64,000 bases of DNA from NCBI RefSeq assembly GCF_003369915.1, contig NC_046676.1:13064001-13128000 (forward strand). The letters are read 5' to 3'. Positions 38,480-50,119 of this stretch are shown here, piece after piece (the first letter of the stretch is position 1; every line of letters starts with the position of its first letter). The position numbers were made by a program, and so were the translations under genes. The notes below the pieces were generated by a model. That model saw only the letters and a program-made list of their open reading frames with translations. It did not search any database and was not told the origin of the DNA. Source of the stretch: Drosophila miranda (lineage: Eukaryota; Arthropoda; Insecta; Diptera; Drosophilidae).

Positions 38480-40004
38480 ATGAATTTAATGTTCCGTAAG
38501 AATTTCCGCGAGGGGGCAAGCAAGTCTGCCGGCGGCGGCGGGAAGCTACAATCGAAGGCAAACCGGACGAAGCGGTCGCGGGACATGGGCCTCGTGCAGC
38601 AGCCGGAGGAGATACACTACCGAACACACCTGTTCTTCTCACCCAATCGTCCTGGCTATGACGTTGGAGAAGGTAAATTGACGTTCGCCTTGCGGCACTA
38701 ACAGCAGCAGCAGCAGCAACAGCAACAACAGCAACAACAGCAACAACAGCAGCACAAGCAAATGTTCCGTTTCTCCTAGCGCCCATTTCAATCATCCACA
38801 AACATGACTCACCTTCGCTCATTCTCCTCCTTCCAATCCCTTTCTCTCTCTCTCTCTTTTCTTTGCATTCGCTGGAGCCTGGCCCTCCGTCACTCCGTCA
38901 CTTGTGCTCCATTAACCCCACATTGTCATTTGCATTCCATCCATATGCAGTGCATTCAATTGAAATACTTCCATCAGTTTTACAAACAGCTTATGGTTGG
39001 GGGAAGGTAGGATTCAATATGTCATTCGAAAATTAATTGAGAATCTAATCCATTGGTGGCAGTTTTTCAATTAAATTCAATTATTACACGTTTTATTATG
39101 TACGAGTATTAAAAAGAATTAAATGAGAATTGGGTGCCCTCTTGGGCACCGATTGGCATCTTGAAAAAGACAACAGGGATGCCAAAAAATGCTCAGTAGA
39201 AGAAAAGTCAGAAGTCCCAGAGAGTTATCATCCTTGAATGCCTCATGAATTGCTGAATTCCATTCACCTGTCATTTTCCCTGCATGTGTCTGTACCTGGG
39301 CCTTACAGTCTGTGCCTGTGCCTGTAGGTCTTCCTGCTATTGGTGTGAGTGGGGAGCCTTAGCTAATCTTCCGATTTCCAGTTGGCTTGGCTTCGGGGGC
39401 ACAGAGCACACACTCGTACAGCAAGCTAGAGCACAGCCGTATGTAAGTTACTTTTGTAATTCCCTTTAACTTTTGCACTTCCTGCTCCCCTGGCAATGGC
39501 CTTGAATCTCACTTTGGTGCAAGGAGGTGTGGCTTAGACTTGGAGGATATCCAAAAGAAGGTCCTACTAACCCACCCCCCCCCCCCCCCCCCCCTCAAAA
39601 GTGATGGAACTGATGAATGTGTCTCGAATCCCGTGACTCCCCCAGCTCCCCCAAACATCATCCAGCTCCGTAATTGTAACCCCCCTCCCCGCACACACAT
39701 TCATTTCGTATGTTGTTTGTTGTTTGATTGCTGCGTGTTTGTGTCCTTATAAATATCGAGAGAATCCATTGCAGAACGATGCAGCGCACTCTCAGGCATA
39801 CCGAGTACCCCAATCTTGAGCACAGCCACGTCCTTCGCCCTGCCCGGCAACTTGCAACCCTATGAGTTGGACGCCCCCCAGCCGCTGGTCGATCGCCGGC
39901 CGTCCTTTTCCCTGATGCGGTGGAATAGCAGTAGCAGCGGACCGGGTACTGTCAGCAGCAGTGCGAATAACAGTTTGCTACGCCTGCAGCAGCAGCAGCA
40001 GCAT

Positions 40005-40035
<31 letters not shown>

Positions 40036-42198
40036 TGCACTTGGCAACAGCAACAACAACCTTGGGATACGGTCATGGTGATGCAACAGTGGCCACGGCA
40101 ACAACCACGTTGCTGACGGCCGCGGCTGCAGCCACGCGGCAAGGTTTGAATCTCCTCAACTATCCCACACAGACTCGATCCGACTGGATGCGGTGGTCTC
40201 AACTAGTTGTTGTTGTTGCTGCCCAATCGATCAGCCACTAACGACATTGCCAAAATGCTCACACGTACACGCACCCACACACAAACAAACACACACACAC
40301 AAAAACCAAAGCCCCTCACGCATTTTCCCCATTTTGTTGAACTATTTTCCGCCCAAAATCTATAACCTACGCCCTACACCCTACAACACCCGTTCCGAAC
40401 CAATCCAACTCCCGAATACCCGAAACTTACACCGATTTTCCCCTCTAATTTCTGTTTTTCGCACGTTGTAGCTAACCTCAAACGTTCCGATACCGATACC
40501 GATTACGAATTCTTTTGTAATTACGGTTCTTCGTCTTCTTTGTTTATGTTGCAAGTTCAGTCCTGTTTATATTTTGTGTTTATTAGAGAAAAAACTGAAA
40601 TCGAGACAAAATATATTGGGAAACACCACAGAAAGAGCATTGGGTGGAGCCAATAATGGACCAGAAAGGACCATGAGATCGATCTGTTATCCTATAACCG
40701 TACTAATCTCTTTGCTAACAGAGTATATGTACATATGCTAAGGCAATTCTTTTCTATGCTTCACAAAAGCACTGGATCAATGAGAGGCTTTCGTCATAAG
40801 AGTTTTGTAATTGTCATCGAAAGCTTGCCAGCCCAGCTACTCCGTTGATTATCTATTCAACTAAATTGCTAACTGTACTTGTACTCCTGCTAAGTCTTTT
40901 GAACTAGCTCGCTAATGTTGGACAACTGCGTTTTTTCAGTGAACTTTGGTGGTGGTGGCCACTCTGGAGTCACGCGAGCCGAGCCGATCTCCCTGGCTAC
41001 CTTGGATCGGGACTGCTTCATCATTCCTGTGCATAGTGTGGACCGCTTCCTGCCGGCCGGTATACCGGTAAGTCAGATCCACGCTCAGAGTTCTCCCAGA
41101 CTAAAGCTGCCTCTTGTAGCTACCCGCTCTGAGTGCCGATGGCAAGACAGCCAGTCCGCTGAGCGTCCTGGAGGTCTCCGATCCGAAACTATGCATTCTG
41201 GTGCATTTGATGAGCCCCTTGGAGGCTATCGATCCCGTGATGGAGTCACCCTTGGCGCACCCGCTGCTCAAGCAGCGCTCAATCGCCTCCGAGCTGGTGT
41301 CGGAGGTGCAGCAGGCCAACACAGCCGTGGGCGGCATGCTCCTGGCCAACATGGAGAAGAGCTGTAAGTGTGGGGAAGAAGAAATGTAGACCGTAGAGTT
41401 CTTACTTGGCTTGTTGTCTTTTGCAGCCGAGTTCCCATTCATCTCGTACTATCTCATCAATACGCTGCAAACGGATCCTTCCAGCTTCTATGCCAGCCTG
41501 CGCGTCTCATCGCTGTCCAAGTTCGAGCCCAAGGCCCTCAAGTGAGTTAGCCTGGCCAATCAATGGAGCCAGCCCATTTGAATGTACACGACTGTTTCCC
41601 CTGATGTTTGCAATCTCCAATTGAAACCCATTTCAGATACACTGCCGCCCACACTCTGGATCTTTATAGCGAGGTGGCATCCATTTACCGGCCGCCGTTG
41701 GTGCTGCCCTCGAACGAGGCCGGGAGCTTTAAGAAGTCGCAGACCGCGGCCACCGGCTACATTATTACCGTGTTCAAGGCAGGTGGTTGGGGGCGCCGTC
41801 CCCGGTCGAACGATTCCACTGATTTCATGAAAAATTCAATTTTAATTCCGCAGGTGTTCGAGGGCGACGATGGCGAAAGGTTTGAAAAGAATTGGCTCTA
41901 CTGGACAGGGGCCCGGATGCTGTACAGGTATGAGTGCCTGGCTCGGCCTGGAATTTCATTGTTAATTCCCTAACTCGTGCATGGATACTTGTATTTCAGA
42001 TACTTGCCACGGGCGGCGGGTCTGCGGCGCATCGCTCTGCACAAGAGCACCTCACAGAAGGGGGACAAGATGTACCTCCTGGTTTGCGAGTGTGCCGACT
42101 TGCTCAAGGACATCTCGCTGGCCGCCTTCCTCATACCGGCCATGCGGGCCAGGCTCTGCGGCTACACGGGACTCTATCGACCAATACAGGCCTTCTAG
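38480..42198 (+). CDS. Unrecognised conserved-looking protein, isoform from first exon 1c
   Basis: Exons 38480-38672, 40940-41067, 41120-41363, 41427-41541, 41637-41778, 41854-41927 and 42000-42198 join in frame to 364 residues. Exon 1c encodes a basic, glycine-rich N-terminus followed by EEIHYRTHLFFSPNRPGYD. The core (about 300 residues) has a globular composition with motifs such as LDRDCFIIPVHSVDRFLP, EFPFISYYLINTLQ and GDKMYLLVCECADLLKD, and a C-terminus GYTGLYRPIQAF. I see no signal peptide or clear membrane segment and do not recognise the family. Introns are short GT-AG except 41779-41853, which begins GC. Two more upstream first exons (26272, 31057) and a cassette exon (39775-40143) fit by phase. 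The 3'UTR probably runs to poly(A) signals near 43177 or 43611. Confidence 0.8.
38701..38757 (+). repeat. CAG/CAA triplet repeat in an intron
   Basis: A run of CAG and CAACAG units starting 29 bases after the donor of exon 1c. It is intronic in the model used; retention would stop translation at 38699. Confidence 0.7.
39575..39594 (+). repeat. C20 homopolymer
   Basis: Twenty consecutive C, preceded by CCCA, in the intron before the cassette exon. The G-rich complement could form unusual structure; assembly length errors are likely here. Confidence 0.8.
39775..40143 (+). CDS. Polyglutamine cassette exon of the unrecognised gene
   Basis: Acceptor TCCATTGCAG at 39774, then 369 bases open in the frame fixed by all three first exons, and a weak donor (GTTTGA at 40144), again in phase 1. 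Length divisible by three and phase 1 at both ends make it a symmetric cassette that can be included or skipped. It encodes a Ser/Pro-rich stretch, RRPSFS (a protein kinase A type site), then Q5-H-Q10, then Thr/Ala-rich low complexity. Inclusion would lengthen the exon-1c isoform to 487 residues. The weak donor is the main doubt; use of a later donor, or read-through to a stop near 40240, are alternatives. Confidence 0.5.
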
Positions 42199-43653
42199 AT
42201 GGAATCGCCATCGCCCTATATTTTTCTATCAGCTATAAATAGTTTAGTCCGACTAAAACTCAAATGAAACAAACACTGCAATACGGCTGAGATGGACTCT
42301 GCACCTGTTACGTGATTCGATTCTGATTCGATATTTACTAGCCCTAAACAAATTTTAAAACTCTCTCAACTCAGATACGGATCAACATCTGCCAATTAAC
42401 ACTCGATAGGCGTATATCGTATATAAATAGGAGACAATATACTCAAGGTAACTCATATCGTATGTTAGATTTTTCTATAAAACATCTCGGGAGACAGACC
42501 CAATAAATAGGACCATATCTAGTGTGAGTTGCTAGCGAAGAACTTCCATTTTAGCCACAACAAATAGCTAATCAATCAGAGCTATCTATATGTATTCGAA
42601 CCTAGATATATCAAAAGTTTAACATAACTTCGTACATATGTATGTAGAATAGACAGATGTATAAACGCTGAATTTTTCGCGCTGAAAAGTAGCCTAACAA
42701 AACCGCAAACCAAGAGTCAATTCTTAGTATAAAATCTAGAAAATGTTGATCAGAATAACCGCAATGTGGTCGAGAGAAAACTTTGCCCAAATCTAACAAT
42801 CTGCCAAAAATTAGCAAAAAAAACAAAACATAAAAATTCCGTTTGGGGTTAAAAAAATTATATAAAATTTCACTTTTATATACTCGTATGTAGCTATGTA
42901 TGTATGTAGAAGAATAAGGATGCGATGCAGACCAAACCAAAGTTTTTCAATAATAATTAATTAACAAATTTTTGCTTGGCTAAAGCTTGCCACTAAGCCT
43001 ACTATTAAGAGACATACTAAATAACCTAATGATATTTAAAAATATACATAGGAAAAGCGAGAGAGAGAAATAGAGAGAGTATATATGTATGTGTTGGTGA
43101 ACTTGTTAGGCACTTACTCCATACACACTCCCACACAGACCAGGACTCTGTTGGAGGGACATATAATTTTGCACAATAAAAACAATATCAAAAAGTGCTG
43201 TGATAATTAAACTAAAGCAGAAAGGAGCCACACAAAATGAAGAATCGTGCTGAAGCCGAAGCCAATAATGTATCTCTCATTGAATGGTGATAGAAGGCAT
43301 GATATTTTGCTATAATTTGGGGTTCGTGGGATTCAAACAGTCAAAGACAATTATTCCATCTAAGTAGCTGCCATTGAAATGCTTCAGAGGTCTCTGGCGT
43401 ATATTTTTCAAAAATTAACTTGGTTTTTGTTTTCTAGTTAGTTACGAGTACTTGCAGTCCTAAAACCCACACTTTTAACGCTTAAGCTAAGCCTAAGCCA
43501 TATAGGATATTAATTACATACTGTTCGACATTAGTTCTTAACAAACAACAACTTTTTTGCCACAACTAAAGCTTGCAGCAACCAAAAGTTATGCGCGTTT
43601 TGGCATTAATAATAAAGCGTAAAACTAAATGATAATAAATTCTATTTAATAGT
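42199..43653. other. Convergent 3'UTR / intergenic region
   Basis: AT-rich 3' sequence of the plus-strand unrecognised gene, with AATAAA-type signals near 43177 and 43611, facing the 3' end of the minus-strand SLC6 gene at 43654. The two transcripts may overlap. No other gene seen. Confidence 0.55.
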
Positions 43654-45882
43654 TTAGCCAAAGATGTTGTCAATGAGGTAGCCGCCGCGTCGCGGCTTGA
43701 ACTCCGCTTGGCGATTCCTGTGCAGGATGTACGCCTCGAACTCCTGTGGCTGGCGGGGACCCCAGTCCATCGTGGGCTGCAGGGACATCTTCAATTTCTG
43801 TAGCGTAGAGAAAGGAATTAACAAAAGTCTCTTACGATGTATCCCTCCTCCCTACTTACGCTGCTGAAAGTCTTTCCCGGCTGTTGATAGATCGTATAGA
43901 TGGCCCAAATGGGCAGCTGTAGCACTCCCAGGCCCCAGATGATCCAGCCCGCCGTATAAGCAGCCCGGGGATACTCCACACTTCGATAGGTCAGGGGCTC
44001 ATAGTTGGAAAGCATATAGACCAGGACGAGGAACATCAGGCCGGGGGCCACAATGGCCCAGCATATGCGCCAGTAGAAGCTCGTCTTTACGTTCAGCATG
44101 AACTCGATGTCGCTGCAGATACGCTTCACCCCGTAGATCCAGCCCACGGCCAGCATCTCGGCAATGGCCAGGAAAATGGCTATGAAGGTGCAGCCGTAAA
44201 AGTCCACCAGGTTGAGAACGAATTGTCCGCCCGGCGTCATATAGACCAGCCCGCATAGGAAGCCGATTAGGGAGAATGTGGCGGACAGTAGCCAGTGGGG
44301 CAGATGATTGAACCGATCCTTAACCACGTTGATCACAGAACTGGCCATGCCCACGTTGGACCCGATCCCCAGCACCAGCAGCATGAAGAAGAACAGAACG
44401 GCAAACAGCTGCGGCAGATACTTGAACTTGGCAATCGCCTCCGGATACGAGATGAAGGCCAGTCCAGCTCCTCCCTGGACCACCTGAGCGATGTCCTCGG
44501 TGTTGGTTTCATGGGCCAGATTGCCCAGGATACCGAAGATGATGCAGCCGGCGAGGATTGAGGTGAAGGAATCAATGCTGGTGATGATGATAACATCTCT
44601 GATGGGAGGGGATGCGGCATTAGATAGAGGGAGGAAGGAAGGCATATCCACGAACTTACTTGTGGACATTCTTGTGGAAGTCGTTGAAGGAGGCGTACAT
44701 GACCAGGGTGCCGAAGCAGATAGCCAGCGAGAAGAACATCTGGGTGATGGCAGCATACCAGACATGCGGATTCAGCAGCTCGGACCACTTCGGCTCGAGG
44801 AAGTAGACGATGCCGCGCCAGGCGCCGGGCAAGGTCAACGCCCTCCCCAACAGGATCAGCATGATCAGATACGGAAAGAGGGCCAGGAAGTAGGATGCCT
44901 TGCCCGAGCTGCGTATGCCTTTGAAGAGGATGGTGCCAATGATCAGCCAGGTAGCGAACAAGCAGAGCACCAAGTCCCAGCTGGGAGTTCCCAGGCCATT
45001 CTCCTGCAGGTTCTCAGGCTCCCTGAGCACCGTATGCCTACAAGAGGTAAGCTACTGAGAGCTACTCGGGGGGGTAATATTGTTTTTGGTCCAACTCACG
45101 TGAAGTAAAGCTCCGCAGAAGATACACCCTGGCCGAGGGCAGTTCCGTTGGGTGCGACGGTGGCTCCTGTGGCCACGCAAGCACTGCCCCACTCCACCAG
45201 ACAGTAGGTCCACGGCAGGACAGCTTCAAAGCTGGCCACCAGATAGCGTATGGTTAAGGCCATAATGCAGGCGTAGTAGGTGGTGGCCAGGGCAGTGGAG
45301 TATACCTGGCCGTAGGCGATTCCTGGACAGGATATTCATCGTTGAGAGACCGAACAGAGTCTGAGGGGGATTCACTCACCCTTCATAATGGGCACCATGT
45401 CGAAGGCCTTGATGCAGCCCCGGCTCGAGAACTGTCCTATGACGACCTCCAGATAATAGATCGGTCTGCCGATCAGGAGGAGTACTATTATATAGGGGAT
45501 CACAAAGGCTCCACCGCCATTCTCCAATGCGATGAACGGAAAGCGCCAGACATTTCCCAGGCCCACGGACAGAGCAATGCACGAAAAGAGGAACTCCACT
45601 CCCCGACTCCATTGATCGCGCTGGCCAGAGGATTTCACACCCCTCTCCACCGCCTCTGCCTGTGCCTCCAACGGAAGTTGTCCCTCGATTTGGTTTAGGC
45701 AACAGTTAATAGTAAGCTGAAAGGATTGAGGTAGTGCCAAGGATATTCCAAACTAAAGTAATCCGACTACCCACCTCATCGCTGGATGTGGTATAGAGAA
45801 CGGAGCTTCTCTCTGTCTGGTCTTTTGCCTGGCTTTTATCCATCCTTTGGCTCAGCCTCTGGTACTCTGCAGCAGCATCCAT
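43654..45882 (-). CDS. SLC6 family sodium-coupled nutrient amino acid transporter
   Basis: Six exons on the minus strand (45775-45882, 45380-45716, 45100-45322, 44660-45037, 43860-44598, 43654-43797) join in frame to 642 residues. It carries SLC6 hallmarks: [10 protein letters not shown] in TM1 (about residues 88-97, sodium and substrate site), [10 protein letters not shown] in TM2, two extracellular-loop-2 cysteines (TYC..SAC) and [12 protein letters not shown] in TM6, with about twelve hydrophobic segments. The SYPEAI form is typical of insect nutrient amino acid transporters rather than neurotransmitter reuptake carriers, so the likely job is Na+-driven amino acid uptake at the plasma membrane, for example in gut. 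Substrate cannot be told. All introns are GT-AG and 55-80 bases. A TATA box sits about 175 bases upstream. D. melanogaster CG8850 is one possible counterpart; I am unsure. Confidence 0.9.
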
Positions 45883-46054
45883 AGTTGGATTGGATTAGGA
45901 CTGACTTAATTCCTAGGACAGTAAACGAAGAAGCTGGCAGAACACGACACAAAAGCTCACATTAATCAATGAAGATGGGAGGCCACGATAAAATAGACTC
46001 CAGGGAAATGACGATATTGGACTGGGTCAGTATTGTGCTCCGAGGTCGGGGCTA

Positions 46055-46062
46055 CTTATAAA
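46055..46062 (-). promoter_or_regulatory. TATA box of the SLC6 gene
   Basis: On the minus strand the sequence reads TTTATAAG. Transcription would start about 30 bases downstream (near 46030), leaving a 5'UTR of about 150 bases before the ATG at 45882. Confidence 0.45.
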
Positions 46063-47554
46063 CATTTCATTAGCATTAGCGTCACAGAGATCAGGTGACA
46101 AAGAAGTCGATGGCACGCTTAGCGTATCAAGTTTTGGGGTATAAATTGGGATAGTTTATGAATCTGTTTACTTCTAGTTTCTTGTTTTTATTATTGATTT
46201 TTGATCCCATAATCTTGTTGATCGAGTTTCTAAAACGCCACTCATCGCGTGTCATTAAACCAGTAACCAGGTGCGATTCTATTCTTTGCCCAAATTGGCC
46301 CATAAATAGATGGATTAAATTTTAAGCCGTATTCTCAACTGGTTAGAAATTAATGGAAGCAAAATTTTGAATTTTGATTTTTGCTGTCACAGATTCCGGC
46401 ACTTAATTATAATGCCAAAATGTACGGGCGCCGTGCAAAATGCTGATAGTACAAAATGCACTTCGAAATCGCTAGTCAGTGGGTTCAATGCGATCATCAA
46501 TCACATCCATGGCAATCTCTGCCTGGTTCCGCACGGTTCGTGAACCACGGTGTGTCAAAATATGACCGGAATCTTTGGAATCGTGAAAAGAATATCTAAT
46601 CTGGACGAATGCCTTTCTGAGGCAGAGTGTTGGTCGCATATTATTCGGGACTGTTCCAGACTGTTTGCCCAGCTAAGTGTAAGATCTAGATAGTAGCTAG
46701 CAGACCAGATATGCTGTAAGCTCTTGGCATTATCTAAATGCTTCTTCGGAAACATTTAAACATTTGTGGCAACTTCTCCGCTTATCTATTATACACGACA
46801 CACAAAGATCAAGCACCAACACCACATAATCACACAAGAGATAAAATATACTTTTATGCTTACACTTTCACTTGGAATCTTCTTAATCTCGCATACAACA
46901 GATGTCCCGATGTCCTACTTTGTCACCGTCAACCGTCTATAGCAAACGGCCCAGTGCGACTAACTGAAGCATAACTGATAATAGACTAGGAAACCTCCGA
47001 AGCCGAGGCAGCGGCACCATCTGATATTTGCCGAGATGAGCGCTGAGTGCTTTAGCGATGCTCGTTGCGCACTGAGAATTTCAACCAAACAGGAATTATT
47101 AGGGGAACTCAAGCCCAAGATCTTACATATGAATCCATCGGCTCACGAAGGGTTACGCTACTCACATTGATCATCGCTTGGGAGTATCTCTAACCCATCC
47201 AACGAACATTAATTACTGCGACCCTGCCCTCAAAATGCAAATCATTTCAATTAACTGTGCCAGATTCAGATTCAGCCGGGCGGCATCTCTACTGATCATT
47301 GTCAATCCCCCTGCCGACGTCCCCAGCTCAAACCCAGGGAGATATGCATATATAATACCCTCTCAAGTAGTATTAGTACTTGCAATATTTACTAAAACAC
47401 GAAAAATTATAACAATCAATTTGTCTGATTGATCCATTTCATATTGTATTGTATCTGCTCCACCTACTATCACGAAATTTGATTGCTAATCTAATGCCTG
47501 CGGGAAGTGGTGGTGCAACAGATTTAAGCTATGGAATCTCTATTGGCGGTTCGC
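46063..47554. other. Intergenic between SLC6 gene and coiled-coil gene
   Basis: AT-rich, no supportable gene. It probably holds upstream regulatory sequence of the SLC6 gene and the 3' end of the minus-strand coiled-coil gene. Short open frames at 46555-46974 and 47178-47727 lack family resemblance or splice support; the latter is antisense to the last coiled-coil exon. Confidence 0.5.
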
Positions 47555-50119
47555 TTACCGATGCACATACTGCTGCTGCTGCTGCCTGGCAAGGTGGCTA
47601 TGAAGTGGCCGAAAGTAGGTTCCATGCAACTGAAAATTCTCCTGCGTCTGCTGATTTTGGAGAGAGGGATCTATACAGTAGTATCCATTCAGTTCAGTTG
47701 ATTGTTCTGGTCGTCTGTTGTTGCTAATATGATCTTGATACACCTTTCTGAAAATTGCAATTCGTTAAAAATCGAGTGTGTTTAAGGCAATAGCAATCTA
47801 ATAAATACGTACATGGAGCCCATTAGTTTGGAAATTTCACGTTCCATCAAGAACTCATTCTCACGATGCCTATTCCGGAGCTCGGAGAGGTGAATATTCT
47901 GCTCCGTGAGCAGGTTTATAGAATTCTCCATGCACTTGAGCTTCTTCTGCCTGCGACTAAGTTTCTCGCAGACGAGGCGTAGCTGCTCCCCCTTCGACTC
48001 CAGCTGGATGGTTAACTGAAACGAGAAATATATATAATTAGGATAAGCCCGGCTATGACGAGGCCTCGACAACGGACCTTATTTATTTTCTTGTCCTTCT
48101 CGGCAGATTCGAAGCACAGTTGGTCAATTTTCTGTTGGTGGTCGTTGGGCGTGGGATTCGTCCGCCGAACCGCCTTCGCCTCCTCGCGCATCTGGACCAC
48201 CAGCTGCTCGGACCTGAACAGCTCCGTCTTCACATCCTTCAGATGCGAGTGCAGCTGCTGCTCTCTTTGGTAACTGGAGTCAAGCTCGACTGTTGTACTC
48301 CTCAAATGGTCCTCCAGCTCGCTGCGGATGTGGAATGGAAACTTTTAAGTGCACTGTGCATCGAAAAACTCTACAGTAAGGGCCTCACTTGATCTCGGCC
48401 CTCGTCTGTTGGATCTTTATATCCAGCTCAGCGTTCCCCGCCTGCAGCTTGCGAGTATTCTTCTTTTGTCGGTGGACACAGTTCTTGAATTGCTTGTCAT
48501 TCAGGACCTTTAGTTTCAAATCGGCTATTATCTGATCTCTCTCCACAACGAGCTGGTCGAGTCCATTCTGACGCTTCTGTTGTTGGACCTTCAACTTGTT
48601 CTCCAGAGAGACTACATATTCCCCGTTTCTTTCGACTTCTTTCTGAGCCCGGAGCACTATAGCCTCCGACTCCTTCACTAGCTGATCCAGCGCCGTATTG
48701 CTGTTAAAGGAAAGATAACTCAGTAAAATTTCATCATAAATCCCCATCTGGCTGCTCCGCTCACCGAGACATTAGGTTCTCCATTTCAGCCTTCATCGAC
48801 GCGATGGTGTTATCCTTAGTCGTCAAAGAGTTATTCTTTTGGGCAAGTTCCCTTAAGTTTTCGTTGTTTTGTGTCTCGTAGAGTCGTAGCAGTTGCTTCA
48901 GCTCGACCACCGTCTGCTGCCAGTTTTCCTCCACCGCCTTCAGCTTTTCCTCGAGGTCCGCCTTGAGCCTAATCATCTCTCCATTGTAGGACTTATGGAT
49001 CTGTAACAACCGAGCCTCCATGAGCTGCTTCTGCTCCCGCAGTTCGCTTTTGTCGCTGTACTGATCCTTGTTGGGCGAAACCTGTTGGCAGACAGGTGTC
49101 ACACACACCTGGTCGATGCTCTCAGCGATGCTGGACATTTGCCGGCTCTGCGGATAGACGGGAAAGAGCTGAGTATTGGAGCGGACGGCGAACCAGACGA
49201 GAGCCAGAACCAGACGTACCAGAAGATCCTTCAGCTTGACTGTGAGCTTCTCTTTCTGATTGCACGACTCCAGCTCGTCCTTGGCCAGATGATCGTACAA
49301 CATCATAAAGCCCGAATCGACGATCCCCTGGCAACGATTCTTCAGATCTTGGACGCTCTCGATGGCTGCAAAGAAAATGGCACTGTTGTGTCCACAGGCT
49401 TAGGATGGAATCAATAGAAACTCACGCAAATTCTGGAGCAAACGGTTTGGATCTTCATTCTTATGAACCCACTTCCTGTCCTCGTTGAGCACAATGGCAA
49501 CCAACTTGTACGAGCCAATCATTTTGGACTCCTCCGGCCCCAACGATTGCAGCTTCTCGAAAAAAGCCGCTTGAAGGCATTGTATACTCTGGTACTGTGC
49601 CTGGAGAGCACGCGCACGATTTCGAATGAGGACCCACTGGTGGGCCGTGTCTTGGATTGGATGAGCGTTGAAAAACGTACCGTAAGACAATTAGATGGAG
49701 GGTAAACATACGTGAGGCGACTGCGGTAGTAACTTCCTGAGCAAGGCTGTTCTTCGAGAGAGAGATCTTGGCTTGTTGCTGCGGCGTCTCTGGCAACGAC
49801 ATACGCTCGTCGACGGATCCGGAGCACGACTCTATGTCCTTTAACTTACTAGGCATCGAGCAGATGCTCAGATTACACCCTTCAGTGCCGCAGAGCGTAT
49901 AAATAAATTGGCTTTCGTTCGAAGCCTGTAGAACAATCCATTTTAGATTAGAACGAGGCTCCTTCCCCCTTTTACCGCAGGAACTTACCCTCAAATTATT
50001 AGCCTTAGCTCGCAAATCGCTGGCTTTAGTAGCTGCACAGGATCGGGAAGGGGATTAATAAGTGAGATTGGCTAGAGAACTAAGAACTCACAGCGAACAA
50101 ATACTGTGCTAGTAGACAT
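47555..50119 (-). CDS. Coiled-coil protein, unrecognised
   Basis: Ten exons on the minus strand (50092-50119, 49989-50032, 49712-49925, 49426-49650, 49220-49365, 48765-49147, 48389-48700, 48078-48321, 47813-48015, 47555-47747) join with consistent phases to 663 residues. Residues ~1-95 are Ser-rich; ~95-215 is a compact helical region (TAHQWVLIRNRARALQAQYQ, then a LQSLGPEESKMIGSYKLVA block); ~225-600 is almost continuous heptad-like coiled coil (for example AELDIKIQQTRAEI, QREQQLHSHLKDVKTEL); the tail is polar and Gln-rich (RQQQQQYVHR). No transmembrane segment is predicted once the 72-base intron at 49148-49219 is removed. Likely a cytoskeletal, centrosomal or ciliary scaffold by composition only. 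The donor of exon 8 (GTCCGT) and the acceptor of exon 4 are weak, so small boundary errors are possible. Confidence 0.75.
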
